This document shows, piece after piece, positions 20,411-29,280 of a DNA stretch of 64,000 bases. The stretch is from Alphaproteobacteria bacterium (lineage in GTDB: Bacteria; Myxococcota_A; UBA796; UBA2385). Location of the stretch: the NCBI GenBank assembly GCA_020632755.1, contig JACKEY010000004.1:620001-684000 (forward strand), in the 5' to 3' direction. Position 1 is the stretch's first letter, and every line of letters begins with the position of its first letter. The notes beneath the pieces were generated by a model that made no database searches, was not told the DNA's origin, and was given only the letters and a program-made list of their open reading frames with translations. The translations under genes and the position numbers were made by a program.

Positions 20411-20449
20411 CCGCCCCGCCAGCCCTCGGGGCGGCCCGCCGCGGGCGGG
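20411..20449 (+). terminator. Tandem GC hairpins after pbpC
   Basis: Two stems lie directly downstream of the pbpC stop. CCGCCCC (20411-20417) pairs with GGGGCGG (20428-20434), and CCCGCC (20435-20440) pairs with GGCGGG (20444-20449) over a 3-base loop. No T-run follows, so termination may be inefficient or Rho-assisted. They separate the A2M-PBP1C block from the kinase operon. Confidence 0.45.
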
Positions 20450-20560
20450 GGTGCCGCGGGAGCGGGAACCAGGCGAGGGGACCCGGGGTCGATCTGCCCT
20501 CGGGCCTGTCGGATTGCCGCGTGGTAGCTTGATTGCGGGCCCTTCCCAGGAGGCTCCTCC

Positions 20561-22171
20561 TTGTCGTCCCCCGACTCCGCCGCGGATCGTCGCTCGCGCT
20601 CGTCGCGATCGGGTCCCGTCGAGACCGAACCCGTCGAGCCGGGTCGCCCGCGCTCGCGCGTGGTGGGGGGACGGTTCGTGATCGATCGGCTGATCGCACG
20701 GGGCGGCATGGGCGCCGTCTACCTGGCCCACCAGCTCAACCTGGGGCGGGCCGTCGCGCTCAAGGTGATGACCCCGCCCCCCGACGGCGACGACATCGCG
20801 GGCTTCGAGGATCGCTTCCGGCTGGAAGCCGAGACCCTGGCCGCCCTGCACCACCCGAACATCGTCACCGTCTACGACTACGGCCCGACCGAAGACGGCC
20901 GCTACTACCTGGCCCTCGAGTACGTCGACGGACCGCGGTTCACCGACCTGATCCGCGGCAGCCGCATGGCGCCCGAGCGCACCGTGCGCCTGCTGCTGCA
21001 GGTCTGCCAGGCGCTGCGCTACGCCCACAAGCGGGGCGTAGTGCACCGCGATCTGAAGCCCAGCAACCTGCTGGTCCGGGTCGAAGACGGCGTCGAGACC
21101 GTCAAGGTCGTCGACTTCGGCCTGGTGAAGGTGGCCGAGGCCGACCAGTCGATCACCCGCGCCGGGCTGGTGCTGGGCTCGCCGCACTGCATGTCCCCCG
21201 AACAGGTCAAGGGCACGGAGATCGACCACCGGGCCGACATCTACGCCATCGGCATCCTGTTCTTCCGGGCGCTGACCGGGTCGTGGCCCTTCCACGGCGA
21301 GACCGTGCCGGCCACGATGATCGCCCATGTGCACGAAGAGCGGCCGCGCCTGTCGTCGGTGGCCCCCGACCTGATGGTGCCCGAGGGCCTGGAAGCCATC
21401 GTGCTCAAGTGCATGGCCCGGGACCCCGGTGACCGCTACCAGGACGTGGGCGCGGTCATCGAAGCCCTGACGCGCTGCCTGGACATCCCCGAAGATCAGC
21501 TGGTCACAGTCAGCAGCTACCAGCTCAGCCTGAAGGATCAGGCCGCCGTCAGTGGGCCGGCACGCCGGCCGTGGCTCGTGCCCGCCGTGGCCATCGCGGT
21601 GCTGGCGCTGGCCGTGGGCGGGCTGGCGGTCACCCAGCCATGGCAGGGCAGCGAAGCGCCCGCCGGTCCGGCGGCGATGCCCGGGCCCGCGACGGTCGCC
21701 GCGCCCGCTGCCCCACCGGAAGGCTCGGCCCCCGGCTTCGACAGCGCGCCGGATGCCGCAGGCGCGGGGCTCGATCCCGCGGACGGCATGGCGCCCGGCG
21801 CTGCCTCCCTCGAGCCCGCGGACCCGTCGGGCACGGACGCCCCCACGTCGGACGCCCCCACGTCGGACGACCCCGGGTCGGACGCCCCCGGGTCGGACGA
21901 CCCCGTCCGCGGCACGGCCGGTGCGGCGACTGCTCCGTCCACGAAGCCGCCCGCTGCCGCCGGCAAGGGTGTGTCCTCCGCTCCCGCCTCGTCCGGACAA
22001 GGCGCCTCCCGACCGCCCGGCTCCTCCGCGTCCGGCGCCTCCTCCGCGTCCGGCGCCGCGGCCTCCTCCTCCTCGACCGCTCCTGCTGAACCTGCCGACC
22101 CGCCCGCGGACGCCTCCTCCACGCCGGACGAGACGCCCACGGGCTACATGCCGCTGCCCGAAGACTTCTGA
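20561..22171 (+). CDS. Transmembrane Ser/Thr protein kinase
   Basis: A 536-residue eukaryotic-type kinase. The cytoplasmic kinase domain spans about residues 40-310, with GGMGAVYLA (P-loop), ALKVM (catalytic Lys), HRDLKPSNLL (His162, catalytic Asp164), DFGLVK and an APE-like SPEQV segment. One membrane helix lies at about 337-358. The C-terminal extracytoplasmic tail (about 360-536) is Ala/Ser/Pro/Asp-rich, low in complexity, and includes a 5-fold 5-residue repeat. No PASTA or other sensor domain is visible. The start is TTG at 20561, fixed by a perfect AGGAGG at 20548-20553 with a 7-base spacer. TAGCTT near 20525 may be the minus-10. It heads a close-packed unit with the TonB receptor 8 bases downstream. 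Confidence 0.93.
   Translation: MSSPDSAADRRSRSSRSGPVETEPVEPGRPRSRVVGGRFVIDRLIARGGMGAVYLAHQLNLGRAVALKVMTPPPDGDDIAGFEDRFRLEAETLAALHHPNIVTVYDYGPTEDGRYYLALEYVDGPRFTDLIRGSRMAPERTVRLLLQVCQALRYAHKRGVVHRDLKPSNLLVRVEDGVETVKVVDFGLVKVAEADQSITRAGLVLGSPHCMSPEQVKGTEIDHRADIYAIGILFFRALTGSWPFHGETVPATMIAHVHEERPRLSSVAPDLMVPEGLEAIVLKCMARDPGDRYQDVGAVIEALTRCLDIPEDQLVTVSSYQLSLKDQAAVSGPARRPWLVPAVAIAVLALAVGGLAVTQPWQGSEAPAGPAAMPGPATVAAPAAPPEGSAPGFDSAPDAAGAGLDPADGMAPGAASLEPADPSGTDAPTSDAPTSDDPGSDAPGSDDPVRGTAGAATAPSTKPPAAAGKGVSSAPASSGQGASRPPGSSASGASSASGAAASSSSTAPAEPADPPADASSTPDETPTGYMPLPEDF
21833..21907 (+). repeat. 15-bp tandem repeat in the kinase tail
   Basis: Five consecutive 15-bp units (consensus TCGGACGMCCCCRSG) encode the pentapeptides TDAPT, SDAPT, SDDPG, SDAPG and SDDPV. 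The reading frame is kept and the acidic/Pro pattern conserved. It is a flexible spacer outside the membrane and a likely site of copy-number variation between strains. Confidence 0.85.
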
Positions 22172-22179
22172 GGGGTTGC

Positions 22180-24726
22180 ATGCCCTCCTTGCTGCGCCCG
22201 CGGAGCTCCGCGGCCATCGCTCCGCTGCTCGGCCTGCTGCTGTGGGCCGGTCCTGCGTGGGCCGACCCCAAGGACGACGCCCGTCGCTACTTCCTCGACG
22301 GCCTGGCCGCCGCCGAGGACGGCCGCTTCGACGACGCGCTGAAGGCCTTCCTGCGGGCCCAGGACGCGTACCCGCACCCCGCGACGCTGCACAACATCGC
22401 GCGGTCCTACGCCGACCTGGGCCAGCTCGAGTCGGCCATCGAGTACTACCGGCTCTACCAGGACGCCGCGCCGGACAAGGCCGCCGATGTCCAGCCCGTC
22501 ATCGCCGTGCTGCAGGCCCGCCTGCGCCGCCAGCAGGCGCCTGCGCCGACCCCCGAGCCCACCGCGACCGCGGGGGCCTCTGCGACTGCCGCCGAGGTCG
22601 CGCGCCTGCAGGCGATCGCCGACGAGCTCGCGGCGCTCACGGCCGAGCTCGAGGCCCGCGCGGCCACGCCCACCCCCGGCGGAGCGGTCGTCCTGCCGCG
22701 GCCCGACGGCGCGGCGCCCGGCCCCGACGACGGCGGCGACGCGGCCGACGAGCCGCTGCCCGAGCGCACCGCGCTGCTCGACGACGCCTACGAGCGCGTG
22801 GTCGTCACGGCGTCGCGCTATGGCCAGAGCCCGCTGGACTCGCCGAGCACCGTCACCATCCTGACGGCCGAGGACATCCGCCTGTCGGGCGCCGCCACCC
22901 TTCCCGATGTGCTGCGTCGGGTCGCGGGCATCGACGTGATGAACCTCTCGGCGTCCCAGCCCGACGTGTCCGTGCGCGGCTTCAACCGCGAGCTGTCCAA
23001 CAAGGTGCTGGTGCTCATCGACGGGCGCAGCTTCTACCTGGACATGCTCGGCACGATCCTGTGGGAGACCCTGCCCATCGCCCTCGAGGAGATCGAGCGG
23101 GTCGAGGTCATCCGCGGTCCGGGCTCGGCGGTCTACGGCGCCAACGCGGTGACCGGCGTCATCAACATCATCACGCGGGCCCCCGGCAGCGGGGACAGCC
23201 TGGCCGTCGTCGAGGCCGGCACCAGCGGCTACCTGCGCGGCGAGGCCGTCGCGACGGGCCGCAGGGACCGCACCGCCTGGCGGGTGAGTGCCGGCTACCA
23301 CGAGCTCGGCCGCTGGGAGACCCAGGCGGATCCGGAGCGCTACACCGCGCTGCGCCCCTTCCAGGCCGACGACGCCCGCGCCAGCCAGTCGCTGCGCGCC
23401 AACGCCCGCGTGGACCGGACCTTCGGCGACAAGGCCTTCGCCAGCCTGCAGGCCGGACACGCCCGCGGCTTCACCGAGTACTACGTGTTCGGCGCGCTGG
23501 GCGACTACGTCACCGGCTTCGAGCACACCTACGCCCGCGGCGACGCCGGCTACGGCCCTGTGCACCTGCGGTCCTTCTACAACCGCTGGGCCGGCCCGAC
23601 CGGTCCGTGGCTCGAGTACCAGGGCGAGCGCACGCTCTGGACCGAGTACGACGCGCAGACCTTCGACGTCGAGCTCGAGGTCGACCAGGGCTTCGCGACC
23701 GGCAGCGTCGACCACCGCGTCAACGCCGGCGTGTCCTACCGCTACAAGGTCGTCGAGTGGGAGTACCTGCTGGGAGACGGCGCCCCGATCGATGAACACC
23801 ACGTGGCGGCGTTCCTGCAGGAGACCGCCAAGGCCGGGCCGGTCTCGGTCGTCGGATCGCTGCGCTTCGACCGCCACCCCCTGGTCGATCCGTCCAAGAC
23901 CATCTCCCCGCGGGCCGCCGCCATCGTGCGGGTCGCGCCGGACACCAGCCTGCGCATCAACGGCGGCACGTCCTTCCGCAACCCGAGCTTCATGGAGTCC
24001 TACCTGGACATGCAGCAGGGCACGGACGTCGACGGGGTCTACATCCAGACCGACGGCAACCCGAACCTGTCGCCCGAGCGCATCCTGACCGGCGAGCTCG
24101 GCGTGCACGACGCGAGCTCGTCCTTCCACGAGGCCGACCTCGCGGCCTACGTCAGCCGTGTCACCGACCTGATCTACGTCACCGACGTGGTGCCGCAGGT
24201 CAGCTTCTACGACGCGGAACACGACGGCTTCGCGGCAGGCACCACGGCCTTCGGGAACCTCGATCCCACCTATCTGTCGTGGGGTGTCGAGGCCGAGGGG
24301 CGGCTGTTCCCGGTGGTCGGCCTGGACGTCTACGCCAACGCGGCGGTCGAGCGGGTGACCGAGAGCGACGGAGGGGTCACCGTCACCGACGGCTCGACCA
24401 GCCTGTTCAAGGGCAACGCCGGCGCGATGTACCGCTCGCCCTGGCGCATCGACGGCGGCGCCCACCTGCACTTCGTCAGCGCCCAGACCTGGCGGCTCCG
24501 CGAGTACGACACCAGCGGCCAGCTGGTGGTGGAAGAGGCGTCGGTCCCCGCCCGGGCCATCGCCAGCGCCGAGCTCGCGGCCCGGCCCTTCGCCGACGAT
24601 GCGCTCGAGCTGTCGCTGTCGGCCTGGAACATCGGCGCCTTGATCAGCGGCCAGGGCGTGCAGGAACACCCCAAGGGCCAGCGCATCGACTCGCGGGTGT
24701 TCGGCTCCGCCACGTGGAGGTTCTGA
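22180..24726 (+). CDS. TonB-dependent receptor with N-terminal TPR region
   Basis: An 848-residue outer-membrane protein. The signal peptide ends near AWA. TPR-like helices (about 25-110, with ALKAFLRAQDAYPHPATLHN) follow, then a helical/Pro linker. The TonB plug domain starts at about residue 205 (VVVTASR) and contains LPDVLRRVAGIDV, VSVRGFN, IERVEVIRGPGSAVYGANAVTGVINI. A 22-strand-type barrel follows and ends in an aromatic residue (WRF), the usual barrel terminus. The ligand is not identifiable. The TPR insertion before the plug is not part of the classic receptor but recurs in myxobacteria-like genomes. The stop overlaps the next ATG by one base (TGATG). Co-transcription with the upstream kinase is likely (8-base gap). 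Confidence 0.9.
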   Translation: MPSLLRPRSSAAIAPLLGLLLWAGPAWADPKDDARRYFLDGLAAAEDGRFDDALKAFLRAQDAYPHPATLHNIARSYADLGQLESAIEYYRLYQDAAPDKAADVQPVIAVLQARLRRQQAPAPTPEPTATAGASATAAEVARLQAIADELAALTAELEARAATPTPGGAVVLPRPDGAAPGPDDGGDAADEPLPERTALLDDAYERVVVTASRYGQSPLDSPSTVTILTAEDIRLSGAATLPDVLRRVAGIDVMNLSASQPDVSVRGFNRELSNKVLVLIDGRSFYLDMLGTILWETLPIALEEIERVEVIRGPGSAVYGANAVTGVINIITRAPGSGDSLAVVEAGTSGYLRGEAVATGRRDRTAWRVSAGYHELGRWETQADPERYTALRPFQADDARASQSLRANARVDRTFGDKAFASLQAGHARGFTEYYVFGALGDYVTGFEHTYARGDAGYGPVHLRSFYNRWAGPTGPWLEYQGERTLWTEYDAQTFDVELEVDQGFATGSVDHRVNAGVSYRYKVVEWEYLLGDGAPIDEHHVAAFLQETAKAGPVSVVGSLRFDRHPLVDPSKTISPRAAAIVRVAPDTSLRINGGTSFRNPSFMESYLDMQQGTDVDGVYIQTDGNPNLSPERILTGELGVHDASSSFHEADLAAYVSRVTDLIYVTDVVPQVSFYDAEHDGFAAGTTAFGNLDPTYLSWGVEAEGRLFPVVGLDVYANAAVERVTESDGGVTVTDGSTSLFKGNAGAMYRSPWRIDGGAHLHFVSAQTWRLREYDTSGQLVVEEASVPARAIASAELAARPFADDALELSLSAWNIGALISGQGVQEHPKGQRIDSRVFGSATWRF

Positions 24727-25841
24727 TGCGGCCCGGTCTCGCTCGGATGGCGGTCCTCTCCCTGGTCCTGGGCGCGGCCGGCTGCGGCTGGCAGCCCACC
24801 CGCTCGGCCGACGCCGAAGACGTGCTCAACGCCCTCTCCGGCACCCTGGTCTATGGCGGCGACGCCGCCCCGGGCGACGTGGTCGTGATCCTCTACGCGG
24901 CGGATGCCCCGCCGCCTCCCGCCGGCACCGGCCGCCCCGTGACCTTCGCCACCGTGCCGGCCGAAGCCTTCACCGGCGACGGCGCCGGCCTGCAGTCTGC
25001 GCCCTGGACCCTGTCCCAGGTGCCCGACGGAGACTGGCTGGTCAGCGCCCTGATGGACCTCGACGGCGACTTCCACCCACTGCTGACCAGCAACGCCGGA
25101 GCGACCTGCGGCGACGCGGCCGGCGCCCACCTCGCCGACCTCTCCAGCACCGAGCCGGCGGTGGTGTCGGTCGAGGGCGGCCAGCTGCTCGACGACGTCA
25201 CCATCCTGATCGCCGCCGAGTACGGCATCGAGCGTCCGGCCTTCCAGTTCGACAGCAACTCGGTCGACCTGACCGCGGCCCAGGCGGCGCTGTTCGACTT
25301 CGCCGACGACAGCGAGCTGTTCACCCTGTCGAGCATCGCGGTGCACAGCGAGCTGGTCGACCTGACCGGGCCCTTCGACGGCACCGACCCCTGCGACACG
25401 GCCTTCTGGGTGCACTTCCCCGACGACGACCAGGACGGCGCGCCCGATCCGCACGTCACCTACGGCGAAGAAGGCGTGCCCATGGTCTGGCCGCGGGTCT
25501 ACATGCGGTACCTGGGCGAGCTGCCGGACGGCGAGACCATCGTGGCCGAGGCCGTCCCGAACCCCCTGATGCTCAGCATCTTCGGCGGTCCGGTGCAGCT
25601 CGACGAGCAGACGCCCCTGACCACCATGGACGTGGCCTTCGTGCCCGCCGCGGTGCACTTCCTGGCCGACGGGCGCCAGGTCGTGCTGTCGGGCGACGAC
25701 GTGCCCACCGGCGCCTGGTCGGTCACCGTCGTGGCCGAGACCGGCCAGACCTGGACCCTGCCGAACGAGACCGCGGCCGCTGCGGCGACCGACGCGTCCT
25801 TCTCGCCGGCCACCCAGGAACAGGTCTTCGTGCTCCAGTGA
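24726..25841 (+). CDS. Putative surface lipoprotein, partner of the TonB receptor
   Basis: A 371-residue protein of unknown family. The signal peptide ends at Cys in GAAGC, a plausible lipobox. The mature region is acidic and beta-rich, with Asp-rich loops (MDLDGDFHP, DDDQDGAPDPH) that look like calcium-binding turns. Position suggests a function: it starts within the stop of a TonB receptor gene (TGATG), and such pairs often encode a receptor and its surface-exposed substrate-binding lipoprotein. No homology to SusD or BtuG is visible, so the partner role is an inference. The stop is overlapped by the next GTG (GTGA). Confidence 0.7.
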   Translation: MRPGLARMAVLSLVLGAAGCGWQPTRSADAEDVLNALSGTLVYGGDAAPGDVVVILYAADAPPPPAGTGRPVTFATVPAEAFTGDGAGLQSAPWTLSQVPDGDWLVSALMDLDGDFHPLLTSNAGATCGDAAGAHLADLSSTEPAVVSVEGGQLLDDVTILIAAEYGIERPAFQFDSNSVDLTAAQAALFDFADDSELFTLSSIAVHSELVDLTGPFDGTDPCDTAFWVHFPDDDQDGAPDPHVTYGEEGVPMVWPRVYMRYLGELPDGETIVAEAVPNPLMLSIFGGPVQLDEQTPLTTMDVAFVPAAVHFLADGRQVVLSGDDVPTGAWSVTVVAETGQTWTLPNETAAAAATDASFSPATQEQVFVLQ

Positions 25842-26272
25842 CGGCGTCGCAGCAGCACGATGGCGCCGGCCACCTTGCGCATCGCCGCGCGGCCGTCTAC
25901 ATCGTCGCCGTGGAACAGGACCGCCCGCACGAGCCCCATGCCCGCGACCGCGCGTCGTTGGAGCGGATCTGTGCGGTCCAGTTCGTACGCGCGAGTGGCC
26001 CGGGGGGCCAGCACCGCAACAAGCGCGAGACCGGCGTGCGCCTGACGCACCCACCGTCGGGCGTCGTGGTCCAGGCCACCGAGCGGCGCTCCCAGTCGAT
26101 GAACCTGGACGTCGCCTACCAGCGCATGGCCTCGGCCCTGGCCGAGCGGGCGCACGTGAAGAAGCCCCGCAAGGCCACGCGGCCGTCGGCTGCCTGCAAG
26201 CAGCGTCGGCTGCAGGCCAAGCGCCAGCGGAGCGAGCTCAAGGCCCAGCGGCGCCAGCCGGATCGGGACTAG
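25838..26272 (+). CDS. GGQ peptide-chain release factor-like / ribosome rescue protein
   Basis: 144 residues. The catalytic GGQ lies at residues 56-58 in SGPGGQHRNK, the segment that inserts into the peptidyl transferase centre and hydrolyses peptidyl-tRNA. The following GVRLTHPPSGVVVQATERRSQ resembles domain 3 of RF1/RF2. The tail (RPSAACKQRRLQAKRQRSELKAQRR) is strongly basic, like the ArfB tail that enters the empty mRNA channel. There is no codon-recognition domain, so rescue of stalled ribosomes is more likely than normal termination. GTG at 25838 forms a GTGA overlap; a GTG at 25910 would remove 24 poorly conserved-looking residues. Its place behind a receptor lipoprotein is unusual. Confidence 0.85.
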   Translation: MTASQQHDGAGHLAHRRAAVYIVAVEQDRPHEPHARDRASLERICAVQFVRASGPGGQHRNKRETGVRLTHPPSGVVVQATERRSQSMNLDVAYQRMASALAERAHVKKPRKATRPSAACKQRRLQAKRQRSELKAQRRQPDRD

Positions 26273-26273
26273 C

Positions 26274-26828
26274 GTGGGTCCGACGCCGTGGCTCCTCCTG
26301 GGGCTGGCCTTCGCTGCGCAGGCTGCCGACGACCGGCGGCCGCACATGTGCGTCGCGTCCTGGCACGGGCCCACCCTGACCTGTGACCTGCGCACCGAGG
26401 TCGAGGTCCGGGCGACCGGCAAGACGCTCGCCGCCGCCCAGAAGGCCGCCGAGGCCCGCCTGCGGCTGCACCTGGTGAGCGCGGCCAGCGCGGCGATCGA
26501 AGAAGCCGAAGGCACCGCCGCCAGCGTCTACGCCAGCCGCCTGAAGACCTGCGGCAAGGACCTGGACGCCGCACGCTTGTCCTGCATGCCCCAGCCCCAC
26601 CTGCAGGCCGAGACCCGGTGCTGGGCCGAGCTGCCCCGCGACGCCTGCTGGGACGCCACCATCGAGGCCTTCGACGGCCAGGGCTGGCGCGCCGCCGAAG
26701 AAGCGCGGCTCGAGACCTGCCGCGTGGTCGACACCGCCCTGCTCGACGAAGGCGTGAGCGCGGCCGAGCGCCTGCGCTGCAAGGCCCGCTGCCTGACCGA
26801 GGTCCAGGTCCGCTGTCCCGGGCGCTGA
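26274..26828 (+). CDS. Secreted Cys-rich hypothetical protein
   Basis: A 184-residue protein with a short signal peptide (hydrophobic WLLLGLAFAAQAA) from a GTG start one base after the upstream stop. The mature part has about ten Cys residues spread along a helical, Arg/Ala/Glu-rich sequence, suggesting disulfide-stabilised helices in the periplasm. No family is recognised. It is the last gene of the close-packed unit that begins with the Ser/Thr kinase. Confidence 0.65.
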   Translation: MGPTPWLLLGLAFAAQAADDRRPHMCVASWHGPTLTCDLRTEVEVRATGKTLAAAQKAAEARLRLHLVSAASAAIEEAEGTAASVYASRLKTCGKDLDAARLSCMPQPHLQAETRCWAELPRDACWDATIEAFDGQGWRAAEEARLETCRVVDTALLDEGVSAAERLRCKARCLTEVQVRCPGR

Positions 26829-26888
26829 GCGTCTTCGGCACTGGCCGACCGGGCGATCGGCGCGTAGAGGCCTTGCACGGAGGTGACC

Positions 26889-27254
26889 ATGGGCATCTGG
26901 GCCCGCGCGAAGAAGAGCTACAAGGACCTGGTGGCACGGTACGGCCGCGTCGCGGTGATCACGTACTTCAGCATCTTCTTCTCGGTGCTCGGCGCCTTCT
27001 GGATCGCCGTCCAGCAGGGCGTCGACCTGGCGCAGGGGCTGCAGGCGCTCGGCTTCGACACTGCAGGCGCCACCAGCCGGTCGGGCACCTTCGTCGTCGC
27101 CTATGGCTTCACCAAGCTCACCCAGCCCCTGCGGATCGCGGCCACCGTCGTGCTGACCCCGCTCATCGCGCGCTTCGTCGGACGGCCGCCTGCCGAGCTG
27201 CCGCACACCACCGACGCCACCGGAGCCACCGTGGATCCGGCGCGAGAGTCCTGA
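26889..27254 (+). CDS. DUF1279 (FAM210-like) membrane protein
   Basis: 121 residues. An amphipathic basic N-terminus (WARAKKSYKDLVARYGRVAV) leads into a hydrophobic helix, a GVD-containing loop and a second hydrophobic region (ATVVLTPLIARFVG). This matches the DUF1279 pattern known from eukaryotic mitochondrial FAM210 proteins and some bacteria. The function is unknown; inner-membrane localisation is likely. GGAGG at 26879-26883 with a 5-base spacer supports ATG 26889 rather than the in-frame GTG at 26883. TAGAGG near 26865 may be a minus-10. Confidence 0.7.
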   Translation: MGIWARAKKSYKDLVARYGRVAVITYFSIFFSVLGAFWIAVQQGVDLAQGLQALGFDTAGATSRSGTFVVAYGFTKLTQPLRIAATVVLTPLIARFVGRPPAELPHTTDATGATVDPARES

Positions 27255-27340
27255 GGGCGACTGCACCTTCGTCTGTGCGGTGCGCCCTGCGACACCGCGA
27301 AGCACCCGGCTGATGCTGGTAGGACGTCGTCGCCGGGGGG

Positions 27341-27346
27341 TAGGAT
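27341..27346 (+). promoter_or_regulatory. Minus-10 element of a predicted leaderless transcript
   Basis: TAGGAT lies exactly 6 bases before ATG 27353, so transcription would begin at or next to the A of the start codon. No Shine-Dalgarno sequence is present. The same spacing is seen at four other starts in this window. No good minus-35 is visible. Confidence 0.5.
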
Positions 27347-27352
27347 CGGCCG

Positions 27353-29272
<1,920 letters not shown>

Positions 29273-29280
29273 CCGGCCGC

